Both the position numbers and the translations under genes were made by a program. DNA of 16,854 bases, taken from the NCBI GenBank assembly GCA_002414665.1, contig DIAF01000038.1:156599-173452 (forward strand). The letters run 5' to 3'. Below the pieces are notes generated by a model, which was not told the DNA's origin, did not search any database, and saw nothing but the letters and a program-made list of their open reading frames with translations. This DNA comes from Halieaceae bacterium UBA5085. Lineage in GTDB: Bacteria > Pseudomonadota > Gammaproteobacteria > Pseudomonadales > Halieaceae. This document shows positions 1 through 6,930 of this stretch, one piece after another (the first letter of the stretch is position 1; every line of letters starts with the position of its first letter).

Positions 1-63
1 GATCAGGCCGACCGTCGCCAGTCCTCAGCAACGGTCGCCTGTAGAGACTGCCCCGCCATTGCC

Positions 64-95
64 GGCAGGGAATCAGCCCCGGCGCTGACCCTGCC
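64..95 (-). repeat. Hairpin immediately after the Ig-like lipoprotein gene
   Basis: An inverted repeat lies directly against the TAA stop of the lipoprotein gene. The outer arms are GGCAGGG (64-70) and CCCTGCC (89-95), 7 bp. After a 2-nt bulge an inner 5-bp stem TCAGC/GCTGA (73-77, 84-88) closes a 6-nt loop. There is no T tract after it on either strand, so it is not a classical intrinsic terminator. It may stabilise the mRNA 3' end or act with Rho. The role is inferred; the pairing is seen directly. Confidence 0.5.
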
Positions 96-1982
96 TTAAG
101 GGGGAGTGCCCGTACCCACTACGGTGAAACGACACTCGAGGTCGAATTGAGCATCGCCGTTACCGGTCTCGAAGGTCGCGGTGTAGGTAACGGTCTGATC
201 CTCCTCCTGCTCCGGAGGCAGCACGGTAGAGTAGCGCACAGTGACCGCCCCACTGGCATCGGTGATGCCTGCACTCGAACCGGAATCAGACGCCGGCGAG
301 AAGATGAAGTTGGGACTGCCCACCGGCCAGTCAAACGAGGTGACCGAGATCAGCGCATCGGGGATCGGCTCACCGGAGCTCGTCAGATAGAGCAGCCCCA
401 GTCTGCTGGTGCCGCAGTTCAGGTTGCCGATCAGGTTGCCGTCTCCCGAAGCCAGGATCTCGACCTCGACTTCGCTCACCTCCCCGATGGACTGAACCGC
501 GAACAGAAGGGAGATTTTCTCGCTACCCGGGAGCTGCCCTTCGACGTTGACAACCGCCGTGGCGCAGCCGCCACTGCCCGTGACAAGCGTGCCCGAGGCG
601 CCACGGCCGTTCACATCAACACTGGCACCAAAGGTATCGCCCGTGCTGAACTGGATCGACTGCGACGACAGCGGCACCTGGTTGCCGTCTCGCACACACA
701 GGGACACAACACCGTCATTCACGTTGCTCGGCAGAATGCTGGTCGACGCGGTCAGACTGAGTCCATCCTCGTCCAGGGAGCCCAGATACACCGGACCACC
801 GGGATTGAACACGCGGCTGACAGAGAAATCTTCCGTCTGCGCAACGATCAGTGCGGTGCGCCCGAGATTGCTGAAAGGATACGTCAGCAACGTGCTTGCG
901 GTTCCGTTGGCATCGGTGAAGGCAAGCGACTGGATGTTGCCCACGCGGGCACGCCCGATGACATAGGGCACACTTGCCCCCTGGTCTTCGCCGACACGGA
1001 AGGCCTCTTCGTCAGAGCGGATCGACAGTGAGTCGGGGCTGCCTGCGGGGAAATCGGCAATGGTGCGAATACCGGCATGGTAAAACGAGCGGCCGTCCGG
1101 ATCAGGCGCCAGCACCAGACGGTCACCCACCCGTGCGCCCAGAGCGGAAAAGCTGCCACCCACTGCACTGAAACTGAAATTACCTTCAAGCGGATTACCG
1201 TTGGAACCGCTCATTACGAAACTGCCGGCGCCGGATTCCGGGTAGCCATTGAGGGGCGCGTCAATCAAACGGAACAGGATGGGGGTGTTGACTGCCACCG
1301 GGTTACCGTTGGCATCGGTTGCCGTTACCGAGACCACGCGACTGTAGGTGCCGTTCTGGAAATCGATGGTTTCATCCGCGGCGAGACCTATCTGTACCCG
1401 ATTGGTACGAATAGCCTCAATGAAAGGCCCGGTGAACTCGAGCCCGGCGACAGGGCCGGCTGCACTGACAACTGCTATGGTCACCACGGATTCTGCGCCA
1501 CCCGTTGTCGAGCCCTGCGCCGAGCGCTCCGCGCGGATCCGCAATGTCGCTTCGCCGCCGACCGTACCGGCTACGAAGTACAATCTGGCATCACCGTTGG
1601 AACCCGTCTGCAGGCTGACGCTGGACAATGTATCCTCCGCGCCACTGGCGAGATCCTCTTCACTCAGCAGGCCGCCGATTCGGGTGCCGGTAAAGGAGAC
1701 CGTGACTTCGGCTCCCGTGACAGGCAGGCCTGTGTCGCTGTCCGTGACTTCAACCGCGATTTCGGTAACGTGAGGACTGTCGGACTGTGCCGGATTCTGC
1801 GCCGCGTTCACGGGCACCGACTCTTTTTCGAGCAGCACACTCAGGGCAAGATTACTGGGTGTCTCGGGATCCGGCAGAAAACCGCCACCACCGCCACCGC
1901 CGCCACCACAGGCCGTCAATGCAAACGCGGTAACCAGTAGCGCAGCCAGTCGGCTATATTGAGTAATGCCCCTGATGATCAT
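96..1982 (-). CDS. Outer-membrane lipoprotein with bacterial Ig-like repeats
   Basis: A 628-residue predicted lipoprotein. Residues 1-24 form a lipoprotein signal peptide ending in the lipobox LTAC with Cys25. Nine consecutive Gly (26-34) follow, a flexible tether common in proteobacterial surface lipoproteins; Gly at +2 gives no inner-membrane retention signal. The rest looks like about four beta-sandwich, Big/invasin-like Ig domains, roughly residues 40-170, 175-395, 400-512 and 515-628. The recurring signs are 'VTDxxTGxPV', 'ATDANGNPV', 'FTDANGTAS' and 'TDASGAVTVRYST', where a D-A-(N/S)-G turn precedes a strand. I see no enzyme motif. The start ATG is preceded by AGGGG about 7 nt upstream. 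A structural or adhesive surface role is plausible but not shown. It is read alone: its promoter lies at 2039-2066 and a hairpin follows the stop. Confidence 0.85.
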   Translation of the reverse strand: MIIRGITQYSRLAALLVTAFALTACGGGGGGGGGFLPDPETPSNLALSVLLEKESVPVNAAQNPAQSDSPHVTEIAVEVTDSDTGLPVTGAEVTVSFTGTRIGGLLSEEDLASGAEDTLSSVSLQTGSNGDARLYFVAGTVGGEATLRIRAERSAQGSTTGGAESVVTIAVVSAAGPVAGLEFTGPFIEAIRTNRVQIGLAADETIDFQNGTYSRVVSVTATDANGNPVAVNTPILFRLIDAPLNGYPESGAGSFVMSGSNGNPLEGNFSFSAVGGSFSALGARVGDRLVLAPDPDGRSFYHAGIRTIADFPAGSPDSLSIRSDEEAFRVGEDQGASVPYVIGRARVGNIQSLAFTDANGTASTLLTYPFSNLGRTALIVAQTEDFSVSRVFNPGGPVYLGSLDEDGLSLTASTSILPSNVNDGVVSLCVRDGNQVPLSSQSIQFSTGDTFGASVDVNGRGASGTLVTGSGGCATAVVNVEGQLPGSEKISLLFAVQSIGEVSEVEVEILASGDGNLIGNLNCGTSRLGLLYLTSSGEPIPDALISVTSFDWPVGSPNFIFSPASDSGSSAGITDASGAVTVRYSTVLPPEQEEDQTVTYTATFETGNGDAQFDLECRFTVVGTGTPP

Positions 1983-2038
1983 TGTCGTCCCCTGTTGCCC
2001 ACTCTGAAGCAGATCTTGGTTTTTTTCGTCCCTGAACG

Positions 2039-2066
2039 ATTATGCGGCGTTTGCCCGCAGAATCAA
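2039..2066 (-). promoter_or_regulatory. Candidate sigma70 promoter of the Ig-like lipoprotein
   Basis: On the minus strand there is a -35 hexamer TTGATT (2061-2066, 4/6 to consensus), a 16-bp spacer, and a -10 hexamer CATAAT (2039-2044, 5/6). This would start transcription near 2031, giving a leader of about 50 nt before the ATG at 1982. It is a match by eye only. Confidence 0.4.
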
Positions 2067-2204
2067 CCAGAGCAGACCCTAACCGCACCAAGCTTAGCAC
2101 GGGATATCAAAGAATCTCTATGGATTACAAGCCCATACACGCTTTTTGTGACTTTTTGGTTCATATCAGCCTGTATGCCGGGCAAATTTCCGCTCCTGCC
2201 TCTT

Positions 2205-2249
2205 CGGTCGGGGGTTGCACACCCATGGAAACAGCACTTCCCCCGACCG
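2205..2249. repeat. 10-bp inverted repeat after the hydrolase gene
   Basis: Perfect arms CGGTCGGGGG (2205-2214) and CCCCCGACCG (2240-2249) with a 25-nt loop lie 13 nt beyond the stop of the minus-strand hydrolase lipoprotein gene. It can fold in that mRNA as a GC-rich hairpin, but no T tract follows. It is probably a 3'-end structure or a weak or Rho-assisted terminator. The rest of the 1983-2261 gap shows only the promoter at 2039-2066. Confidence 0.4.
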
Positions 2250-2261
2250 GTGCACGCGAAA

Positions 2262-3407
2262 TCAGTCGCGGTAGGTTTCCCAATCTTCACCCAGGAGCAT
2301 TGAACTGATCCAGTCAGCCACTGAAATGCCGCCGGCTGTTTTCTCCAGGTCACCCAGCAGGAAGGTGTGCTCGGCACCCGTTGCCACGAAGGACTTCACC
2401 CGCTCCGGGTACGCGGCCTCGAGATCATCGAGTTCACCCAGCAGGGCTTCTTCGAAGACTTCCCCGCCCACCTGCACAAAGGTCACCGCAATGACCGTAT
2501 CACGCGTGTAGCTCATCATGCCGAGGCGGAAGTTCTCGTCTTCACTGAGCTGGTACTTGTGATAGTCAGTGATATGGCCGTCATCCCCGATACAGGTCTC
2601 GCAGCTTTCCGGGAAGAACGCGGTGGCATTCCACTCCGTCAGCAGTTGTTCGATGAACGCGGGCTCGTCAATCCGACCCAGTCCAAGACCGGAGTCGTTG
2701 ATCAGCTCGATCGGCACATCCGGATACAGTTGCCGCACCAGCGGCAATGCATAGGTAGTACCAAAGCCACCTGCACTGGAGCCCGTCAACAGTATGCGGC
2801 GCGGTGCCGGGAAGGTGTTGACCGCCACATCGAGGGACGCGGAAAGATTGTGCAATCCGCGGTGGAAGCGGTCAGCCACGCCGTCGTCGTCGGTGTCGAC
2901 GTCCTGGTCACCGGCGTGCAGGGAACCGTCACAATAGGGAAGATACACCGTGTTCCAACCGGCCACGGGGTTGCCCTCACGCGCCGGATCCAGCACGCCG
3001 AGGGGTGGTATGCCGGGAGCGGCCTGCTCCGTTGCGAGGCACAGGTCGGACCAGCAGGCTCCGCCGCCCTGGAGGAAAATCACCAGGTCTTCTGAGCCGG
3101 TGTCGCGCGTCGCCATGGTGTACTCACCACCCGTGAGACACAGCGGTCCATCGCCAGCACCAAAGCTGTGATTTACCACATCGCCATCCTGTTCGGACAA
3201 CATCGGCGTATATTCGCCCAGGTACCGGGCAATGCCCTGATCCAGCAGTTCCTGAAAAGGTACCGCCGCAGGTTCCACCGGGGGCTCCACCGGGGCCACG
3301 ACGCTGTCACTGGAGTCGCTGCACGCCGTCACAAGCGGCAGACCTGCGCACAATGCGATTGCAAGCCGGCGCAGCGCCGGCCGACTGTTAACGTCCTCAA
3401 TTTTCAT
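2262..3407 (-). CDS. Pectinacetylesterase/Notum-family alpha/beta-hydrolase lipoprotein
   Basis: A 381-residue secreted esterase-like protein. An in-frame extension to 3488 exists, but ATG at 3407 is preferred: it has GGAG 7-8 nt upstream and begins a lipoprotein signal peptide ending LVTAC (Cys29). A Pro/Val/Glu linker follows (about 35-50). Family signs are the oxyanion-type motif FLQGGGACW (111-119) and the nucleophile elbow GSSAGG (209-214, Ser211). Candidate acid/base residues are Asp238 in NDSG and His347 in GAEHTF. These match the pectinacetylesterase family (PF03283), which includes plant PAE and animal Notum and has many bacterial members of unknown substrate. An Asp-rich loop (D171 T D D D G V A D179) resembles a calcium-binding type-3/dockerin loop inserted before the nucleophile. 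Substrate is unknown; pectin itself is not implied. Confidence 0.8.
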   Translation of the reverse strand: MKIEDVNSRPALRRLAIALCAGLPLVTACSDSSDSVVAPVEPPVEPAAVPFQELLDQGIARYLGEYTPMLSEQDGDVVNHSFGAGDGPLCLTGGEYTMATRDTGSEDLVIFLQGGGACWSDLCLATEQAAPGIPPLGVLDPAREGNPVAGWNTVYLPYCDGSLHAGDQDVDTDDDGVADRFHRGLHNLSASLDVAVNTFPAPRRILLTGSSAGGFGTTYALPLVRQLYPDVPIELINDSGLGLGRIDEPAFIEQLLTEWNATAFFPESCETCIGDDGHITDYHKYQLSEDENFRLGMMSYTRDTVIAVTFVQVGGEVFEEALLGELDDLEAAYPERVKSFVATGAEHTFLLGDLEKTAGGISVADWISSMLLGEDWETYRD

Positions 3408-3545
3408 TATTACTCTCCGGGGGTGGCGCACCGACGTGAGTGTCGGAAGCTTGCTGCACAAGATGCCCAGTCCCAGAGCATCTTTCAAGCCCGTGACGCA
3501 ATCCAGTACAGCTTCAATACCTATATACTGTTTTTTAGATCATAT

Positions 3546-3560
3546 TGATCATAATAATCA
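3546..3560. promoter_or_regulatory. Fur-like/OxyR-position dyad upstream of peroxiredoxin
   Basis: TGATCAT-A-ATAATCA is a 7-1-7 dyad with one mismatch between arms. It resembles the Fur 7-1-7 pattern TGATAAT-N-ATTATCA with one mismatch per arm. It sits just upstream of the proposed -35 of the peroxiredoxin gene, in an AT-rich stretch (about 3515-3570) that also lies upstream of the divergent hydrolase gene. Which regulator binds, if any, is inference. Confidence 0.3.
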
Positions 3561-3562
3561 TG

Positions 3563-3591
3563 TTTTCAGAATACCTGGTTCCGACTATAGT
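3563..3591 (+). promoter_or_regulatory. Candidate promoter of the peroxiredoxin gene
   Basis: A -35 hexamer TTTTCA (3563-3568, 4/6), a 17-bp spacer, and a -10 hexamer TATAGT (3586-3591, 5/6). The -10 lies in the 8-bp palindrome ACTATAGT. A transcript from near 3598 would have a leader of about 63 nt to the ATG at 3661. Match by eye only. Confidence 0.4.
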
Positions 3592-3660
3592 AGGACGTCG
3601 TAGCAGTTCGCCCCTGCGCAGCTGCGCGACAACACACTGAATGATGATTGAGGAGTTACC

Positions 3661-4233
3661 ATGATCTCTGCAGGACAGGTTCCACACACTGTGTTCAAGA
3701 TGCGTGTTCGCGATGAATCCGTCGGCGGCGACAACCCCTACCGCTGGCAGGACACGACCACAGACGATATTTTTGCCGGCAAAAAGGTGATCGTATTCTC
3801 CCTGCCCGGGGCTTTCACCCCCACCTGCTCCTCCAACCACCTGCCACGCTACGAGGCATTGTTTGAGGAGTTCAAGAAAGAGGGCGTTGACGAGATTTAC
3901 TGCCTTTCGGTCAACGATGCATTCGTGATGTTCCAGTGGGGCAAGCACGTGGGCGCCAAAAACGTGAAAATGCTGCCTGATGGCAACGGCGAGTTCACGC
4001 GCAAAATGGGCATGCTCGTAGACAAGTCCAATCTTGGCTTTGGCATGCGCTCATGGCGCTATTCGATGTTGGTGAACGACGGCAAGATCGAGAAACTGTT
4101 TGCCGAGCCGGACTTCGGCGATGTCTGCCCGACCGACCCCTTTGAGGTGTCCGATGCAGACACCATGCTGGCGTACCTTAAGGGCACCCAGTCAGAGGGC
4201 GTTGCTGCACCGAGCAAAACCTTCGTCGGCTGA
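3661..4233 (+). CDS. Prx5-type peroxiredoxin (thiol peroxidase)
   Basis: A 190-residue cytosolic peroxiredoxin that would reduce hydrogen peroxide and organic hydroperoxides. The active-site motif PGAFTPTCSSNH (49-60) holds the peroxidatic Cys56 with the usual Pro49 and Thr53. The supporting Arg is Arg130 in FGMRSWRYSML. The C-terminal part reads DPFEVSDADTMLAYL (159-173), as in the peroxiredoxin half of bacterial Prx5-glutaredoxin hybrids, but the chain stops without a CPFC-type glutaredoxin domain. The reductant must therefore be supplied separately. Cys81 and Cys156 are further cysteines; Cys156 (GDVCPTDP) is a possible resolving residue, which is inference. The start is supported by GAGGAG about 6 nt upstream. 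It is monocistronic: it is divergent from the hydrolase gene and convergent with the DUF1214 pair. No signal peptide is seen. Confidence 0.93.
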   Translation: MISAGQVPHTVFKMRVRDESVGGDNPYRWQDTTTDDIFAGKKVIVFSLPGAFTPTCSSNHLPRYEALFEEFKKEGVDEIYCLSVNDAFVMFQWGKHVGAKNVKMLPDGNGEFTRKMGMLVDKSNLGFGMRSWRYSMLVNDGKIEKLFAEPDFGDVCPTDPFEVSDADTMLAYLKGTQSEGVAAPSKTFVG

Positions 4234-4244
4234 CAGCCTTTCTG

Positions 4245-4267
4245 CACCCCGCCCAGCGGGCGGGGTG
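4245..4267. terminator. GC-rich hairpin between convergent genes
   Basis: A perfect 10-bp stem CACCCCGCCC/GGGCGGGGTG (4245-4254, 4258-4267) with a 3-nt loop lies 11 nt after the peroxiredoxin stop and 7 nt from the stop of the oncoming minus-strand gene. Position and strength suggest termination in both directions. Only two T follow on the plus strand and none on the minus strand, so intrinsic termination would be weak. Confidence 0.55.
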
Positions 4268-4274
4268 TTACCCG

Positions 4275-5570
4275 CTAGCGACTGAAGCGCCGCTGGATAT
4301 GGGCGCGCCGCGCCCTGACCTGGTCGGCGCGTTCAGCGGGGCTGAGCACGAAAAAGCCGGGAATGGCTGCCGGCAATTCCTCCAGCTTTATCAACGAAGC
4401 CTTGGGCCACTCTTCCTCTGCCAGTGCCGTCGTCATACCGTCATAGCGCAGTAACACCGTTCCCCGCTGCAATCCGCCAGTGCCCAGCCAATTGGGATAC
4501 CCCGGGTCCTGCGCAGCAATCACATGATAGTAGGCACCATCACTGGCCCGCGCCGACTGACTGCGGGTAAAACTCGCGGTACCGTTCGCATACTCCAGGG
4601 AAGCAAACCAGAGGTCGGTGATCTGCAGTGCCTGGTAGCGTGCAGAGGTCGGCGTTGTGCGCACCAGCAATGCATGCCCAGGAGGAATATCGAAATGGCC
4701 GGTCACCATCCAGCGCCCTTCTACGCCACCCAGTGTCGACGTATCCAGCGGTGGCGACAGCACATTGGCCTCGCGCACCTGCCGGTACCGCTGTTCCACA
4801 AATGCAGGCCATACGGCAACGGACTGCCTGAGGATCCGTGCCGTCTCGCGCAGCCGGTCTGCCACGTCTGCTTCCGTATCTGGCATCCGCAAGCCACCTT
4901 CCATGCCTGTCCGGTCAATGTGCACATGCCCGGGGGCATCCTGCGTCCAGTCAGCATAGATCTGGCGCACCACCACCGTGGTCGCGTCCTCGGGGTTAGG
5001 CAGCGCCCCCGGCCGAGGCGCTGCGCCTGGCGGTGACAGGTAGACCTCAAACCGACCCTTGGCGTCGACGGGAATGGCTTCAAACCCGAGGTAGCCCGCC
5101 GACCGGCCTGCTCCAGCCCAGGGCTCGCCTGCGTAGAGCTGCACTTCGATACGGCTTGCTGAGCCCAGTTCGCCGTGAATACGATACGCGGCGCCACCCT
5201 CCACTGGCGCGAACAGATAGCGCTGGTCCGGATTGTCTCCCCCTTCACGCACATGCATGTCCATCACGCGGAAAAACGGGTAACGGGCGTCCTGCAACAT
5301 GCCCGCTTCAACCGACTTCAGCAGCATGCGCATCATATGCTGGTACCCGGCGGCTCGTTCGGCATCGCTGCCGTAAGCGGGGCTGTTTCTGATCTCCTGC
5401 TCCGAAAGGTCAAGCGCTGCGCGCAAATCAGCAAACGCAGAGCCTAGCGTATCCTGATTCCCGTGGACATCGCCCGTCGCGTGCGTGGCCACGAGGGACA
5501 GGTAAATGACCGCTGCATACCTGATGGGTTTCAGCCTTGCTGCTCGCGAAGCGCACCACTCTTGAAGCAT
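4275..5570 (-). CDS. Exported DUF1214-like protein, copy A
   Basis: A 431-residue protein of unknown function. ATG at 5570 is preferred over an upstream TTG at 5591 because GGAGGG stands 6 nt before it. The N-terminus carries a basic then hydrophobic stretch (about residues 14-29) and a possible cleavage near residue 31, so export to the periplasm is likely. Recognisable blocks are IYADWTQDAPG (204-214), LWFASLEY (320-327) and DPGYPNWLGTGG (355-366), which fit the DUF1214-type C-terminal fold (often paired with DUF1254). The C-terminus ends in a basic stretch (SPAERADQVRARRAHIQRR). The same blocks occur in the neighbouring gene at 5607-6845, so the two are tandem paralogues. The gap between them is only 36 nt, implying one transcript. 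No catalytic signature is known to me. Confidence 0.75.
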   Translation of the reverse strand: MLQEWCASRAARLKPIRYAAVIYLSLVATHATGDVHGNQDTLGSAFADLRAALDLSEQEIRNSPAYGSDAERAAGYQHMMRMLLKSVEAGMLQDARYPFFRVMDMHVREGGDNPDQRYLFAPVEGGAAYRIHGELGSASRIEVQLYAGEPWAGAGRSAGYLGFEAIPVDAKGRFEVYLSPPGAAPRPGALPNPEDATTVVVRQIYADWTQDAPGHVHIDRTGMEGGLRMPDTEADVADRLRETARILRQSVAVWPAFVEQRYRQVREANVLSPPLDTSTLGGVEGRWMVTGHFDIPPGHALLVRTTPTSARYQALQITDLWFASLEYANGTASFTRSQSARASDGAYYHVIAAQDPGYPNWLGTGGLQRGTVLLRYDGMTTALAEEEWPKASLIKLEELPAAIPGFFVLSPAERADQVRARRAHIQRRFSR

Positions 5571-5606
5571 CACTTTCCCTCCGCAGGTCAACGTTGCATG
5601 ATCGGG

Positions 5607-6845
5607 TCAGGGCGACCAGCGCTTGAGCGCGTGCTGGCGACGTAATGTTATCTGGCGGGCGCGCTCTGCCGGCATGACCACCGCCGCACCGACTGGCATA
5701 TGCTGCGCCAACTGAGAGGAAGGCAGAAGAAGCACCTGCGGCACCGGCGCGGTCCGGCTGTTCAGGTAACGATACATCATCGCGCCCTCATTCGCCCCTC
5801 CCGTGTCAAGCCAGTTGGCGTAACCCGGGTCGCCGGAGCCCACGATAATTCGGTAGCGGCCATCCGGGTCAGGTTGTGCCTGGCTGCCATTAATGGAGCC
5901 CGTGCGATGAATGTAGTCCAGCGACTCCCACCAGATATTACCCAGTTGCAGACTCCACAGATCGGCATCGGGGGCATCGAGAACAATCAGCAGGACCTCA
6001 TCATCGGCGAGGGAAAACCAGCCCTCACCGTAGACATTGTTTTGCAGTCCCTGACCGCTCGGGCTCAACTGCTGCAAGGTGTTCAGGCGCTCGGTGCGGG
6101 TCGTGGCCAGCCAGGGCATCCAGACATTCAGCCGATAGGAAAACCGGTCGACCATCTCTTTCAATTGCCGGCTCGCAGCAGCTACATCAGCGTGTCTGGT
6201 TGCATCAATCCGGCCCGCCTCCATGCGTTCCAGGGTCCAGGCTCCAGGACGTTCCTGGGTCCAGTCACCGAAATATTCCCGAATCAAAAGTCGATTCGCA
6301 CCCTCCGCAATGGGCAACCAGGGGCCGTGCCAATCCGCCGGTCTCGCTCCGCGCCCCAGACGCACCTCAAACCGGCCGTCCGTGTCGACCTGTAGTTCAC
6401 TACCGTCCAGCGAGGCATGAGCTTGAAAGCGGGGATAATCCGTAACGACCTGTATGGCACTCAGCTTCGCGCTGCCCAGTGTGCCGAACAGGCGGTAGGT
6501 TCCGTCGTCGCGCAGGGCGGCGCCCAGGTAACGCGCGTCGGCGCTGTCCAATCCCCACTTGTTGATATTGGTCGCGCCCAATCGCAACAGGGGCAGAGAC
6601 GTATCGGCATCAGCGACCGATTGCTGCACACTGACTGCGAGCTGCTGGGTCATATACATCAGTGCCGTCGCCCGCTCGACATCACTCCCCTGCGAATGGT
6701 CACGCAGGAACCGGCTGCCCGCATCGCGAGCCGCCTCCATGAAGGTCTCCCAGGCAACGATATCGGCGTCCTCCTCCGCAAACGCGGGGCCCGCCAGTGC
6801 CAACAAAACCGAACAGAAACAACTGCTTAGCGACCTGAACCACAT
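5607..6845 (-). CDS. Exported DUF1214-like protein, copy B
   Basis: A 412-residue paralogue of the downstream gene. ATG at 6845 is chosen: it gives a clean signal peptide (about residues 1-23, LLALAGPAFA then EED) and has GGGGGTG 7-8 nt upstream. The longer frame from a TTG at 6911 would read through the terminator of the receptor gene. Shared blocks are YFGDWTQERPG (191-201), IWWESLDY (304-311), DPGYANWLDTGG (339-350) and a basic tail MPAERARQITLRRQHALKRW. Apart from these blocks the two copies differ widely, so the duplication is old. It lies downstream of the TonB-dependent receptor on the same strand but beyond an intrinsic terminator, so it may be expressed by read-through or from its own promoter. 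Periplasmic location is predicted; function is unknown. Confidence 0.75.
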   Translation of the reverse strand: MWFRSLSSCFCSVLLALAGPAFAEEDADIVAWETFMEAARDAGSRFLRDHSQGSDVERATALMYMTQQLAVSVQQSVADADTSLPLLRLGATNINKWGLDSADARYLGAALRDDGTYRLFGTLGSAKLSAIQVVTDYPRFQAHASLDGSELQVDTDGRFEVRLGRGARPADWHGPWLPIAEGANRLLIREYFGDWTQERPGAWTLERMEAGRIDATRHADVAAASRQLKEMVDRFSYRLNVWMPWLATTRTERLNTLQQLSPSGQGLQNNVYGEGWFSLADDEVLLIVLDAPDADLWSLQLGNIWWESLDYIHRTGSINGSQAQPDPDGRYRIIVGSGDPGYANWLDTGGANEGAMMYRYLNSRTAPVPQVLLLPSSQLAQHMPVGAAVVMPAERARQITLRRQHALKRWSP

Positions 6846-6871
6846 GGACAACACCCCCAAAAAACGACTGC

Positions 6872-6902
6872 AAAAAAAAGGGGCGCCCCAAAAGGACACC
6901 CC
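6872..6902 (-). terminator. Intrinsic terminator of the TonB-dependent receptor gene
   Basis: Read on the minus strand: arm GGGGTGTCC (6902-6894), loop TTTTG, arm GGGCGCCCC (6888-6880), then eight T (6879-6872). The 9-bp stem includes two G-U pairs. It begins 28 nt after the receptor stop codon. This is the clearest Rho-independent terminator in the window, and it separates the receptor from the DUF1214 pair. Confidence 0.85.
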
Positions 6903-6930
6903 CGCAAGCAATACCGCTTAATCGTTACAT

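Noticed and set aside
147..1940. Two plus-strand open frames (147-1031, 1077-1940) opposite the Ig-like lipoprotein
   Set aside because: The minus strand encodes a lipoprotein with signal peptide, lipobox and regular Ig-like repeats; the plus frames show none of this.
2019..2030. T run on the plus strand read as an intrinsic terminator
   Set aside because: No stable stem precedes it, and no plus-strand gene ends there.
3661..4233. Peroxiredoxin-glutaredoxin hybrid
   Set aside because: The peroxiredoxin half matches, but the frame stops at residue 190 and no CxxC glutaredoxin motif follows in any frame before the hairpin.
6846..6911. N-terminal extension of the second DUF1214-like protein from a TTG codon
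   Set aside because: It would translate across the intrinsic terminator at 6872-6902, and ATG at 6845 starts a good signal peptide with its own ribosome site.
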